The notes below the pieces were generated by a model, which saw only the letters and a list, made by a program, of their open reading frames with translations, was not told the DNA's origin and did not search any database. DNA of 64,000 bases from Arsenicitalea aurantiaca (GTDB taxonomy: Bacteria; Pseudomonadota; Alphaproteobacteria; Rhizobiales; Devosiaceae), in NCBI RefSeq assembly GCF_003994485.1, contig NZ_RZNJ01000001.1:65765-129764 (forward strand). Direction: 5' to 3'. This document shows, piece after piece, positions 1 to 8,657 of the stretch. Made by a program: the position numbers and the translations under genes. Numbering within the stretch: the stretch's first letter is position 1; the number at the start of each line of letters is the position of its first letter.

Positions 1-993
1 GGGGTCGATGCCGGCCTCGGCGCAATAGCGGGCGACGGTGGGGAAGCGGGTGAGGATATCGGCGCCGAGCGCCGCGCGGGTGTCGAGGAAGACTTTGCGC
101 CCGGCGCGGATCTGGCGGAAATTGGCGCGGGCGACGATGTCGCGCGGGGCGAGCTCGGCATCGGGATGGATCCCCGGCATGAAGCGTTCGCCCAGATCGT
201 TGACGAGGATGGCGCCTTCCCCGCGCAGCGCTTCGGTGGCGAGAGGGGCCGGATCGGCGCCGGTCGCAATGGCGGTGGGGTGAAACTGGACGAACTCGGC
301 ATCCCCGATCAGCGCGCCGGCGCGGGCCGCCATGCCCATGGCGTGGCCACGCACGCTCGAGGGGTTGGTGGTGACCGCATAGAGCCCCCCGAGCCCGCCG
401 GCGGCGAGGATGGTGGCGCGGGCGCGGATCAGGATCGGCTCGATGTAGCGATCCCCGAGCTTGCGGCAATAGACCCCGATGACGCGGCCATCGGCGCGGG
501 CGAGGTCGACTGCGGTGATGCCTTCCACGATGCGGATCGAGGGGGTGCGCCGCACTTCGGCGATCATCGCCTGCATGATGGCATAGCCCGCCCGGTCGCC
601 CTCGACGCGCACGACGCGGTTGCGCGAATGGGCAGCTTCGCGCCCGAGGAGGTAATGGCCCGCCGCGTCGCGGTCGAAGGGCGTGCCCCAGCGGGCGAGG
701 TCCTCGATGCGGGCGGCGGCTTCGGCGGTGACCGATTCGGCGATGGCATGATCGACGATGCCGGCGCCGGCGGTCTCGGTGTCGAGCGCATGGGCATGGG
801 CGGTGTCGCCCTCGCCGACGGCGGCCGCGACCCCGCCCTGCGCCCAGGCCGAGGAGGCGCCCGAGCCGAGGGGCTTGGGCGAAAGCACCGTTACCGGACG
901 GGGGGCGAGCTTGAGCGCGCAGAAGAGCCCGGCAAGACCAGCCCCGACGATCAGCGCGCCATCGGCGTTCAGCGTGTTGTCGAAGGCGCTCAT
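1..993 (-). CDS. nadB: L-aspartate oxidase NadB, N-terminal part (cut by window edge)
   Basis: First enzyme of de novo NAD synthesis: oxidises L-aspartate to iminoaspartate, which NadA condenses with dihydroxyacetone phosphate. The minus frame starts at ATG 993 and stays open to base 1 (331 codons, no stop); the usual length is about 510-530, so the C-terminus lies off the left edge. The N-terminus shows the FAD dinucleotide-binding signature (ALIVGAGLAGLFCALKL) followed by the flavoprotein run SGASSAWAQGGVAAA that is typical of NadB. It lies 80 bp after a methyltransferase gene and downstream of nadA on the same strand, probably one transcript. nadC is expected just outside the window, which is inference. 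Confidence 0.9.
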   Translation of the reverse strand, partial: MSAFDNTLNADGALIVGAGLAGLFCALKLAPRPVTVLSPKPLGSGASSAWAQGGVAAAVGEGDTAHAHALDTETAGAGIVDHAIAESVTAEAAARIEDLARWGTPFDRDAAGHYLLGREAAHSRNRVVRVEGDRAGYAIMQAMIAEVRRTPSIRIVEGITAVDLARADGRVIGVYCRKLGDRYIEPILIRARATILAAGGLGGLYAVTTNPSSVRGHAMGMAARAGALIGDAEFVQFHPTAIATGADPAPLATEALRGEGAILVNDLGERFMPGIHPDAELAPRDIVARANFRQIRAGRKVFLDTRAALGADILTRFPTVARYCAEAGIDP

Positions 994-1072
994 GGACTTT
1001 CCTCAGGGACGGGCCGGGCCCGGGACAGGGTGGGTGCTCTCGCAGCGGGAGGTTCGCGGCCTCGGAGGGCGC

Positions 1073-1711
1073 TCAGCCTCGCTTGCGGGCGACGATGAAG
1101 GGACGAACGTCCCGGCCGGTTGTGCCGTGGTGTTCGCGCTCAAGGATTTCGAATCCGGCCTTTTCGATCTCCGCGACGAGGTCGGCCTCCGAGAAGATGT
1201 TGACCGGCGGGGCGATGCGGAGCTTCACCGCAAGGGGGATGCCAAGCCGGATCAGAGCCCTTTCGCCCGTGAGGCAGGCGGTCTTGGAGATGAAGAGGGT
1301 GCCGGGCGGAAGGTCCCGGCCGAGCTCCAGTAGCGCCTCCCGCCAGCCGATAACGAGGTGAATGACGTTGAAGGCAAGGACGATTCCTGGCGGGTTCGCC
1401 CTATCGAAGGCGTCGGGGCCGCCGACGAGGAAGGAGACGTTCTCAACGCCCGCCTCACGGGCGCGCTCGCTTGCGATCTCGATGATCGCCGGCGCGGTGT
1501 CGGCCGCAAGGATGCTGCCTGCATGAGGGGCGAGCCGGATGGCCGTCGTGCCGGTGCCGCAGCCGAACTCGAACACGCGGGCCTCGGGGACGAGCCAGCG
1601 GCGGGTGGCCGCGAGCGTCCTTTCATAGGCCGCCTGGTCGGTGACCGGGCTTTTGGCGTACCGCCTGGCAAAGCGGTTCCAGAAACGGACCTGCCGTTCG
1701 GCGTCGCTCAT
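1073..1711 (-). CDS. class I SAM-dependent methyltransferase
   Basis: About 212 residues with a Rossmann-type methyltransferase fold: motif I reads VFEFGCGTGTTAIRLAP, followed by an acidic residue at the end of strand 2 (ILAADTAP) and a motif IV-like region (IVLAFNVIHLV). It resembles small ubiE/UbiG-like methyltransferases, but the substrate cannot be told from sequence. ATG 1711 was chosen over the in-frame ATG 1717 because GGGGGAGG sits six bases before 1711 and touches 1717. The gene is inserted between nadA and nadB, 75 bp after nadA and 80 bp before nadB. No role in NAD synthesis should be inferred from position alone. Confidence 0.8.
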   Translation of the reverse strand: MSDAERQVRFWNRFARRYAKSPVTDQAAYERTLAATRRWLVPEARVFEFGCGTGTTAIRLAPHAGSILAADTAPAIIEIASERAREAGVENVSFLVGGPDAFDRANPPGIVLAFNVIHLVIGWREALLELGRDLPPGTLFISKTACLTGERALIRLGIPLAVKLRIAPPVNIFSEADLVAEIEKAGFEILEREHHGTTGRDVRPFIVARKRG

Positions 1712-1786
1712 AACCATCCTCCCCCGATCTCCCGGACCGTTCTAGAGCATCGGCCGGGTGATGGTCACCTGCCCTTTGGTCTGGTG

Positions 1787-2854
1787 TCAGTGGCGCCGGG
1801 CGGAAAATTCGATCATGCGCTCGACCGCGAGGCGGGCGGGCTCGATGATCTCCTCGGGGACGGTCACCTCCTCGGTCATGGTGTGGAGCGACCAGAGGAT
1901 GTTCTCGAGGTTGATGCGCTTCATGTGCGGGCAGATGTTGCAGCCGCGCAGGAAATCGACGCCGGTGGTTTCGGACGCGACGTTGTCGGACATCGAGCAC
2001 TCGGTGACCATGACGACGCGGGCGGGGCGCTCGGTCTTGACCCAGTTGATCATGCCGGCGGTGGAGCCGGCATAGTCGACCGCGTCGATCACTTCGGGGG
2101 GGCATTCGGGATGGGCGATGATCTTGGCGCTCGGATAGGCGGCGCGCAGTTCGGCGATGTCGGCGGCGGTGAAGGTTTCGTGCACCTCGCAGGCGCCGGC
2201 CCAGGTGATGATCTTCTTCTGGGTCTTCTTTGCCGTGTTCTGCGCCAGATACTGATCAGGGATCATGATGACCGTGTCTCCGGGAACCGCCTCGACGATC
2301 TGGAGGGCGTTCGAGGAGGTGCAGCAGACATCGGTGACCGCCTTCACGGCGGCCGAGGTGTTGACGTAGGTGACGACCGGAACGCCCGGATACTGGGCGC
2401 GCATCGCCATCACGTCCTCGGCGGTGATCGAGGAGGCGAGCGAGCACCCGGCGCGGCTGTCGGGGATCAGCACGGTCTTTTGCGGATTGAGGAGCTTGGA
2501 GGTCTCGGCCATGAAGTGCACGCCGCACTGCACGATCACCTGCTGGGTGACGCGGGTCGCCTCGATGGCCAGCTGCAGGCTGTCGCCCACGATGTCGGCG
2601 ACGCCGTGATAGATCTGCGGGGTCTGGTAATTGTGGGCGAGGATGATCGCGTCACGCTCCTTTTTCAGCCGGTTGATCTGGAAGATCAGGGGCGCAAAGA
2701 ATGGCCATTCGATCTCGGGCACCTTGCTGCGCACGCGCTCGAAGACCGGTTCGGTCTCGCGCCGGACGGCATCCGAGAAGGTGAGGTCGTAGCTCTGGGC
2801 GAGCACGGCCCGGGCATCCTCGAGCGGTGTCGTCGCATTGATCAGTTGAAGCAT
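1787..2854 (-). CDS. nadA: quinolinate synthase NadA
   Basis: Condenses iminoaspartate with dihydroxyacetone phosphate to give quinolinate in NAD synthesis; a cytosolic [4Fe-4S] enzyme. The three expected cluster cysteines are visible in [18 protein letters not shown] and the C-terminal RGCNICPHM. The frame is open upstream to 2947, but ATG 2854 gives 355 residues, close to the family norm, and is preceded by a GGGGGCGAG ribosome-binding stretch. The extra N-terminal residues of the longer frame are Arg-rich and unlike NadA. It heads a nadA-methyltransferase-nadB group and is divergent from the aldolase gene at 3027. Confidence 0.95.
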   Translation of the reverse strand: MLQLINATTPLEDARAVLAQSYDLTFSDAVRRETEPVFERVRSKVPEIEWPFFAPLIFQINRLKKERDAIILAHNYQTPQIYHGVADIVGDSLQLAIEATRVTQQVIVQCGVHFMAETSKLLNPQKTVLIPDSRAGCSLASSITAEDVMAMRAQYPGVPVVTYVNTSAAVKAVTDVCCTSSNALQIVEAVPGDTVIMIPDQYLAQNTAKKTQKKIITWAGACEVHETFTAADIAELRAAYPSAKIIAHPECPPEVIDAVDYAGSTAGMINWVKTERPARVVMVTECSMSDNVASETTGVDFLRGCNICPHMKRINLENILWSLHTMTEEVTVPEEIIEPARLAVERMIEFSARRH

Positions 2855-3026
2855 CTCGCCCCCGTTCGCCTCGCTATCGGCGCATGGGCGAAACTGGGTG
2901 ACCATTTCACGCTTGCGCAGGCGGGCGGAACGTAGGCAGTTTCGCATCCGTTTTCAATCAACCGCCTTGCCGGAGTATCGCGCAGGGCCTAACCGTGCCC
3001 GAAACCGCCACCAAAGAGGTCCCCAG

Positions 3027-3665
3027 ATGGCTCAGGATGTTCAGGCGCTCCGCGCTACCCTCTCGCGCGCACCGGTCATTCCGGTGATCGTGCTCGACGA
3101 TGTGGAGGCGGCCCGGCCGCTGGCCGAGGCGCTGGTGGCGGGCGGGCTCAGCGTGCTCGAGGTGACGCTGCGCACGCCCAATGCGCTCAGGGTGATCACC
3201 GAAATGGCCAAGGTGCCCGGCGCCATCGTGGGCTCGGGCACGGTACGCAGCCCGCTGCAGATGGAGCAATCGGCCGACCATGGCTGCCAGTTCATGGTCT
3301 CGCCGGGCGCGCCGCCGCGCCTGCTGGAAGCGGCCGAGCGGTTCGACGTGCCGCTGCTGCCCGGGATCGGCACGCCGACCGAGGCGATGGCGGCGTCCGA
3401 AATGGGCTATAGCGTGCTCAAATTCTTCCCCGCCGAGGCGATGGGCGGCGCGCCGGTGCTGAAGGCCTTTGCCTCCCCGCTCTCGGACATCAGTTTCTGC
3501 CCCACGGGCGGGATCGACCTGCAGAAGGCAGGCGAGTATCTGGCGCTTCCCAACGTCATCTGCGTGGGCGGTTCGTGGATCATGCCTGCCGATGCCATCA
3601 AGGCGCGCGATTTCGAACGGATCGCGGCCCTCGCGCGCGAGGCGGCGGCGCTGAAGGCCGCCTGA
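3027..3665 (+). CDS. eda: 2-dehydro-3-deoxy-phosphogluconate aldolase (KDPG aldolase type)
   Basis: Class I aldolase of the KDPG/KHG family, expected to split 2-keto-3-deoxy-6-phosphogluconate into pyruvate and glyceraldehyde-3-phosphate in the Entner-Doudoroff route. It is 212 residues, the normal length. The catalytic Glu lies in SVLEVTLRTP and the Schiff-base Lys in SVLKFFPAEAMGG; the phosphate-binding C-terminal segment FCPTGGI is present. ATG 3027 follows an AAAGAGG ribosome-binding site. No edd is adjacent; the next gene, a ModE-like regulator, begins 5 bp downstream, so the two may be cotranscribed without an obvious functional link. Related keto-deoxy sugar acid aldolases cannot be excluded. 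Confidence 0.88.
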   Translation: MAQDVQALRATLSRAPVIPVIVLDDVEAARPLAEALVAGGLSVLEVTLRTPNALRVITEMAKVPGAIVGSGTVRSPLQMEQSADHGCQFMVSPGAPPRLLEAAERFDVPLLPGIGTPTEAMAASEMGYSVLKFFPAEAMGGAPVLKAFASPLSDISFCPTGGIDLQKAGEYLALPNVICVGGSWIMPADAIKARDFERIAALAREAAALKAA

Positions 3666-3670
3666 GCGGC

Positions 3671-4105
3671 ATGGAGCGGGCTGCGCCGGGGCTCAGCCAT
3701 TTGCGGGTGACGCTCGATGGAGGGTTCTACATGGGGCCGGGCCGGGCGGACCTGCTCGAGGGGATCGAGGACACCGGCTCGATCGCGGCGGCCGGACGGC
3801 GCATGCAGATGAGCTACAAGCGGGCCTGGAGCCTCGTTCAGGCGATGAACGAGGGGTTCGGCCGCCCGCTGGTCGCAGCCAATCGCGGCGGCTCGGCGCA
3901 GGGCGGGGCAGAGCTCACCGAAGACGGGCAGGCCGTGCTCGCGCTCTATCGCCGGATGGAGGCGGAGGCCCGGCGCGCCATCGACCCGCAGGTCGCGGCG
4001 CTGATGGCGCTGCGGGCCCGGACTGACGCCGATAGCGAGGCGCCCTCAGAGGCTCGCGAGCAGCATCAGCACGCCGAGCAGGAACACGGCGGCAGCGGCC
4101 AGTAG
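3671..4105 (+). CDS. ModE-like molybdate-responsive HTH regulator (DNA-binding domain only)
   Basis: About 144 residues. The segment DLLEGIEDTGSIAAAGRRMQMSYKRAWSLV matches the winged-helix N-terminal domain of ModE/LysR-type regulators, with the typical SI(A)AAxR.. and YxRAW elements. No C-terminal MOP (molybdate-binding) domains follow, so it resembles the stand-alone ModE-N proteins common in alphaproteobacteria. Such proteins control molybdate uptake genes, and modA-modB lie 4.5 kb away in this window. The final 60 bases overlap the convergent metal-exporter gene; the tail beyond about residue 115 is hydrophilic and may be poorly conserved. ATG 3671 was taken because it starts right before the conserved domain; no strong ribosome-binding site is visible. 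Confidence 0.75.
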   Translation: MERAAPGLSHLRVTLDGGFYMGPGRADLLEGIEDTGSIAAAGRRMQMSYKRAWSLVQAMNEGFGRPLVAANRGGSAQGGAELTEDGQAVLALYRRMEAEARRAIDPQVAALMALRARTDADSEAPSEAREQHQHAEQEHGGSGQ

Positions 4106-5668
4106 CTCCACCCACCAGAAGATGGTCGTGCCGACCCCGCCCTCCATGCCGGTGAAGCGGCGGGCGAGGCCCTTGGCCGAGATGGCGATGACGGCGAGGG
4201 TCGCGACCGTGATCGCGGTGCCGAGCCCCATCAGCAGCACCGAGACGATGCCGGCAGCGAGCAGGCCCTGGCTCAGCGCGAAGACGAGCACGACGAGTGC
4301 CCCGGTGCAGGGGCGCGCCCCGACCCCGAGGACGACGGCAAGCTGTTCGCGCCAGTCGCCGCGCGCCTGGGCGGGGGCGACTGCGTGATGCATATGCGGC
4401 TCGTCTTCATGATGGTGGTGATGGTGGCCGGCGTGATCGTGGTGATCGTGGCGGTGGTGATCGTGCCCGTGATGGTGATGGCCCCAGCCGAAAATCTTGC
4501 GGAGGACGAGCCAGAGCCCGAGCGCGGCAAGCAGGCCATAGGAGGCGATGCCGATCCAGTGCGCGCCGGTGCTCATGGCGGTGCTGGTGAGATTGAGCGC
4601 GGCGGCAGCAACAAGCACGAAGCCGATGGCCACGAGCGACTGGACGAGCGCGGCGGCAAAGCTCAGCACGATGCCGCGCCGGGCCTCGCCCTCATTGGCG
4701 AGCACATAGGAGGAGATGACCACCTTGCCGTGGCCGGGACCGGCGGCGTGGAAGACGCCATAGAGGAAGCTGAGGCCACCGAGCACCCAGAAGGCATTGA
4801 AATCGCTCGAAAGCCGCGAGAGCGCCTCGGTCAGCGCGCCATAAAAGGCGGTCTGCTGGTCGGCGATCCAGCCCAGGACGCCGGTGCGGGGGAGGGCGAG
4901 CCCCGGCTCGGGCGGCGGGCCGCCGAAGGGGGCGGGCCGGGCCGAGGCCATCTGCTCCGTCGCTTCAAGCGCGGTTTCGGCCGGAAGCGGCGCGCCGGGG
5001 CAGGCGACGTTGATCGCCCCCTGCACGCCACGCAGCGCAACGGCGAGATCGGGCGGCAACTCGGTAACCTCGGGAGGGAGTTCGAAGAGCCGGCCGGCGA
5101 GGTCGGGATCGAGTTCGCGCGGGGGCGTCATCGAAAGGGTGCAGCCCTCGGGCGCGTTCTCCATTTCGACGTCCTCGATCCCCGCAAAGTTGATCGCGAC
5201 GTAGTATTCGGGGTCGTTGATGGCGATCTCGAGCGCGTTGCCGAAGGCGAAGGCCGGCTCGGCCTGCACCTCGAAGCGCAGCGTGGTGCGCTCGTTCTCA
5301 TAGGTGAGGGTGGGATCGACCCCGCGCGGGAAATCGGCGGTGCGCTCGCCGATGCCGACATAGGTGTAAAAATCGTACTGGGAGAGGCCGTACATGTTCT
5401 CGTCGGCCAGATCCTGCATCTCCTCGGTCGTGACCACGCCGTCGCCATCCGCATCGAGACCCTGGATGGACCAGACCGAGAAGGCGCGGTCGAACGTCCA
5501 GGCATGGCGGATGGCACTGAGGGCGCCCGCATCGTCAAAGACGAGGGTCGCCTTGGCGTCGATCCAGATATGGGGATGGGCGAGGGCGGGCGCCGCCGAA
5601 AGCGCGAGCGCGGAGGCTGCAAGGGCCGGCAGGGCGTGGCGGAAGGCGGATCTCAGCGGACGGAACAA
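4046..5668 (-). CDS. DUF1007 / NicO (RcnA-like) nickel-cobalt transporter fusion
   Basis: About 540 residues. A signal peptide (ALPALAASALALSAAPALA) leads into a DUF1007 periplasmic domain beginning HPHIWIDAK and running to about residue 250. A linker and then a six-helix NicO/RcnA-type exporter domain follow, with HAAGPGHGKVV and GARPCTGALVVLVFALS as family marks. Between membrane segments at about residues 385-425 is a very His-rich loop (more than 20 His in 40 residues), the expected metal-binding loop for Ni2+/Co2+. The probable start is TTG 5668, since the upstream in-frame sequence is antisense-like and lies in the LysR gene; an AAGGGA motif lies 11 bases before it. Usually these two modules are separate adjacent genes; here they are one polypeptide. 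Confidence 0.82.
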   Translation of the reverse strand: MFRPLRSAFRHALPALAASALALSAAPALAHPHIWIDAKATLVFDDAGALSAIRHAWTFDRAFSVWSIQGLDADGDGVVTTEEMQDLADENMYGLSQYDFYTYVGIGERTADFPRGVDPTLTYENERTTLRFEVQAEPAFAFGNALEIAINDPEYYVAINFAGIEDVEMENAPEGCTLSMTPPRELDPDLAGRLFELPPEVTELPPDLAVALRGVQGAINVACPGAPLPAETALEATEQMASARPAPFGGPPPEPGLALPRTGVLGWIADQQTAFYGALTEALSRLSSDFNAFWVLGGLSFLYGVFHAAGPGHGKVVISSYVLANEGEARRGIVLSFAAALVQSLVAIGFVLVAAAALNLTSTAMSTGAHWIGIASYGLLAALGLWLVLRKIFGWGHHHHGHDHHRHDHHDHAGHHHHHHEDEPHMHHAVAPAQARGDWREQLAVVLGVGARPCTGALVVLVFALSQGLLAAGIVSVLLMGLGTAITVATLAVIAISAKGLARRFTGMEGGVGTTIFWWVELLAAAAVFLLGVLMLLASL

Positions 5669-5696
5669 GAGCGGGCGGGTCCCTTCGGGCGGATGG

Positions 5697-6596
5697 TCAG
5701 TCGTAGGGATGGGCAGCGAACCAGGCGACCAGATGGTCGATGAGCGCGCGCACCTTGCCGGCCAGATGCCGGCGATGCGGATAGACCGCCTGGAGGCTCG
5801 AACCGGCCGGCATGTGATCCTCGAGCACTGAAACCAGCCTGCCGCTCGCGAGCCCCTCATCGGCGAGATAGCCCGGCAATAGGGCAGCGCCAAGGCCGGC
5901 GAGCGCCGCGTCGCGCGCCGAGAAGGGCGAATTGACGCGGACGGGCCCGGAGACGTGGATCGAGAGGGTGTGCCCGTCGGCGAGGAAGCGCCAATTGGCC
6001 TGGCCCTGCAGATTGGTATCGACGATGCAGGGGATGGCGCGCAGATCCTCGGGGGTTTCGGGGCGGCCGTATTTCTCGATGAGGGACGGGGCGACGACGC
6101 AGCGATGGCGCATGTCGGCGATCTTGCGGGCGATCAGCGAGGAATCGGCGAGCGCGCTGATGCGCAGGGCGACGTCGATGCCTTCGTCGACGAGATCGAC
6201 GAACCGGTCCTCGAGCCGCAGGTCGAGCGTGACCTCGGGGTGGCGGGCGAGGAAATCGAAGATGGCGGGCGCGAGGATCAGTTCGCCGAAATTGCGCGGG
6301 GCCGAGACGCGCAGGAGCCCGCGCGGGGCAGCGGTCTGGTCGAGAATGGTGGCATCGAGATCGTCGAGCTGCTGGAGGAGCTGGCTGGCTTCCCGGTAAT
6401 AGGCCTCGCCCGCCTCGGTGAGGCTCAGCTTGCGCGTCGTGCGGTTCATCAGGCGGACGCCGAGATAATCCTCGAGGTCGGTGACGTATTTGGAGAGCAG
6501 CGCCTTGGAGCGGCCGTGCTGCCGGGCGGCGGCGGAAAAGCCCCCTGCGTCGAAGACCTGGACGAAGGCGCGGATGCGGGCGAGATCCTGGGTCAT
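5697..6596 (-). CDS. LysR-family transcriptional regulator
   Basis: 299 residues, normal for the family. The N-terminal winged helix reads IRAFVQVFDAGGFSAAARQHGRSKALLSKYVTDLE with the classical LysR spacing, then the PBP-type effector domain from about residue 90 (LRVSAPRNFGELILAP). It resembles the AaeR/DsdC-like group often annotated as LysR regulators of unknown target. The gene begins 10 bp after the creatininase-family gene on the same strand, so the two are likely cotranscribed. That arrangement differs from the usual divergent LysR-target pair and leaves the target unknown. Confidence 0.9.
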   Translation of the reverse strand: MTQDLARIRAFVQVFDAGGFSAAARQHGRSKALLSKYVTDLEDYLGVRLMNRTTRKLSLTEAGEAYYREASQLLQQLDDLDATILDQTAAPRGLLRVSAPRNFGELILAPAIFDFLARHPEVTLDLRLEDRFVDLVDEGIDVALRISALADSSLIARKIADMRHRCVVAPSLIEKYGRPETPEDLRAIPCIVDTNLQGQANWRFLADGHTLSIHVSGPVRVNSPFSARDAALAGLGAALLPGYLADEGLASGRLVSVLEDHMPAGSSLQAVYPHRRHLAGKVRALIDHLVAWFAAHPYD

Positions 6597-6606
6597 CGGG
6601 GCCTCA

Positions 6607-7443
6607 TCAATCGAGGGTGGCGAGGCGGGCGAGGTCGAAAGCGGCAATGTCGGCGATGAGTTCGCCAAAGCCCAGAAGCGCGTGGCGGGCGCTCCGGGCG
6701 CCCTTTTCGGCGCTGGCGATGGCGGCATTGCCGACGACGCCTTCGGGGTGGAGGTCGCGGCTCGCCCAGCCGGGCCGGAGCCGGCCATGGACGCGCAATT
6801 CGCGCGCGCCCTCCTCCCAGGCGGGGGCTGCGGAGGCGAAATCCTCGGCGCGCTCCATGCGCACGGCTTCGGGCCAGTAGTGGAGCATGAGCGAAGTCTC
6901 GATCGCCCCGCCATGGATGCCGTAGGCGATCTCGTTGGGCTCGAACAGGCCCGAGGGCTGGCCGAAACGGAGCCAGCCGGCGCTGACCGCCAGCATCTGC
7001 CGCTCGACGCGCAGCCGGGTGGCGAGGAGGCCCATGATCTCCGAATTGCCGCCATGGCTCGAGACCATGACGAGCCGCCGGCCACCGGCGCGGTGGAAGG
7101 CGTCGACGAGGTCGCCCCAGGCCTCGAGCAGCAGTTCGGCGCGATGGGTGAAGGTGCCCGGAACGCCGCGATGCTCGAGCGAGTGCCCGATGGTCTGGAG
7201 CGGCAGGATCAGGACGTCGGTTTCGGGCGCAACGTAATCGGCGAGCTGGGCGAGATGGCCACGTGCGATGTCGCAATCGGTCGAGAGCGGCAGGTGCGGG
7301 CCATGCGGCTCGATGGCGCCGAGCGGAAGGACGCCGACCGTGCCGCTCGTGACGAACGCCCGGAATTCGGGCGCCGTGAGCTCCTCGGCAAAATAGGTCG
7401 CCACTGCCTGCCCCGCCGCTGCGTTTCCCTCGGATCGAGGCAT
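6607..7443 (-). CDS. creatininase-family amidohydrolase
   Basis: 278 residues of the creatininase/MftE-type metal-dependent hydrolase fold. The metal ligands are visible in GAIEPHGPHLPLSTD (Glu, His, Asp), in SSHGGNSEIM (His) and in AYGIHGGAIETSLM (the conserved GxHAG/GGxxET element). Substrates in this family include creatinine, cyclic amides and riboflavin-pathway formamides, so the reaction cannot be named. ATG 7443 has no clear ribosome-binding site; GTG 7404, just before the conserved YFAEELTAPEF start of the fold, is a good alternative. It is followed after 10 bp by a LysR regulator. Confidence 0.85.
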   Translation of the reverse strand: MPRSEGNAAAGQAVATYFAEELTAPEFRAFVTSGTVGVLPLGAIEPHGPHLPLSTDCDIARGHLAQLADYVAPETDVLILPLQTIGHSLEHRGVPGTFTHRAELLLEAWGDLVDAFHRAGGRRLVMVSSHGGNSEIMGLLATRLRVERQMLAVSAGWLRFGQPSGLFEPNEIAYGIHGGAIETSLMLHYWPEAVRMERAEDFASAAPAWEEGARELRVHGRLRPGWASRDLHPEGVVGNAAIASAEKGARSARHALLGFGELIADIAAFDLARLATLD

Positions 7444-7550
7444 AACTCATATGCAAAGAGCGAACAATGGAGAGGCTTGGTCCGCGCACGATTAACGATA
7501 GGATGGCGGGACAATCGCTTCGGAACGGAGATCGGCCTATTTTCCCGCCC

Positions 7551-7979
7551 ATGACCAAGGCGCGCGCCAATTCGACGCTCTACCGGCTGATCGCGGCCGG
7601 CCAGCTGACCCATCGGGCGCTGGCCCTGCCGCTGCGCGCGCGCGGGCTCGAGCCGGGGGACGACGCGATTCTCTTTCTCGTGGCGGAGGGCGAGGGGCTG
7701 GGCGTGGCCGAGCTCGGCGAGGCGACGGGGCTCGGGGAAGAGGCGCTTGGGGTGCGCATCGGGCGGCTCATTGCGCACGGGCTCGTGAGGCGCCGGGCGA
7801 TTGGGGCGGAGCTTGCTCCGATGGTGAGCCCGACAGAAGCGGGCCGGGCGCTGATCGGCGTGCTCGAAGGCACCTGGGACGCGCTCGAGGAGGCCTTGCT
7901 CGAGGATCTGAAGCCGGCCCAGCGCAAGGCACTCAGGAAGGGGCTCAAGCGGCTCATGACGCTCCTGAGCGCGGAATAA
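7551..7979 (+). CDS. MarR-family transcriptional regulator
   Basis: About 142 residues. The central winged helix includes LGVAELGEATGLGEEALGVRIGRLIAHGLVRRR and the wing region APMVSPTEAGRALIGVLEG, as in MarR proteins; the flanking helices would form the dimer interface. ATG 7551 gives a normal length; an earlier in-frame ATG at 7503 is possible because neither has a strong ribosome-binding site. It converges on modB, whose stop lies 6 bp downstream. No palindromic operator was recognised at its promoter, and its ligand is unknown. Confidence 0.8.
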   Translation: MTKARANSTLYRLIAAGQLTHRALALPLRARGLEPGDDAILFLVAEGEGLGVAELGEATGLGEEALGVRIGRLIAHGLVRRRAIGAELAPMVSPTEAGRALIGVLEGTWDALEEALLEDLKPAQRKALRKGLKRLMTLLSAE

Positions 7980-7985
7980 CGCCTC

Positions 7986-8657
7986 TCACCAGGCCCGCAC
8001 GACGCGGCGATTGGCGAGCATTGTGAGGCTGACGACGAGGAACGAGAAGACCACCATGCCGAGCGCGATGAGATGGGCTTCTGTCCATTGCAGGCGCTCG
8101 ACATAGTCGTAGATGGCGACCGAGAGCACGCGGGTCTCCCCCGTGATGTTGCCCCCCAGCATGAGGACGACGCCGAACTCGCCAACGGTGTGCGCGAAGG
8201 TCAGGACCGAGCCGGCCGCGAAGCCCGGAAGGGCGAGGGGGAGCCCGATCCTGAGGAGGATCTGGTGGGGTTTGGCGCCCAGCGTGCGGGCGACCTCGAG
8301 GGTTTCCTCGCCGATCGCCTCGAAGGCGATGCGCAGCGGCTGGACCATGAAGGGGAGCGAGGAGAGCACCGAGCCGATGACGAGGCCGGTGAAGCTGAAG
8401 GCGAGGGTGCGCCCGCCCCAGAGCCCGGCAATCCATCCGCCCGGTCCCGATGGACCGAGCGCGATGAGGAGGTAGAAGCCGAGCACCGTCGGGGGCAGGA
8501 CGAGCGGCAGGGCGACCAGGGCCGCGACGAGCTCCTTATAGGCCATCCGCGAGCGGGCGAGCCACCAGGCGATGGGCGTGCCGATGACGATGAGGGCGAG
8601 GGTGGTGACGCCGGCGAGCCGCAGGGTCAGCCATATGGTGGGCCAGAGCTCAGTCAA
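7986..8657 (-). CDS. modB: molybdate ABC transporter permease ModB
   Basis: Inner-membrane permease for molybdate uptake, about 223 residues with five or six membrane segments. The permease coupling loop (EAIGEETLEVARTLGAKPHQILLRIGLPLALPG) and the downstream HTVGEFGVVLMLGGNI are typical of ModB. The start is most likely TTG 8657, which overlaps the last codons of modA by 8 bp and gives a normal-length protein; the frame extends further upstream but only through out-of-frame modA sequence. Downstream comes a convergent MarR gene, so the ATPase gene modC, normally third in this operon, is absent here. Confidence 0.9.
   Translation of the reverse strand: MTELWPTIWLTLRLAGVTTLALIVIGTPIAWWLARSRMAYKELVAALVALPLVLPPTVLGFYLLIALGPSGPGGWIAGLWGGRTLAFSFTGLVIGSVLSSLPFMVQPLRIAFEAIGEETLEVARTLGAKPHQILLRIGLPLALPGFAAGSVLTFAHTVGEFGVVLMLGGNITGETRVLSVAIYDYVERLQWTEAHLIALGMVVFSFLVVSLTMLANRRVVRAW

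Noticed and set aside
166..1098. Long open frame on the plus strand over nadB
   Set aside because: It is antisense to a clear NadB frame on the minus strand; its product is Gly/Ala/Asp-rich without any family match, as usual for shadow frames in GC-rich DNA.
4380..4500. His-codon-rich run that looks like a simple repeat
   Set aside because: It is the coding sequence for the metal-binding loop of the NicO transporter, not a DNA repeat element.
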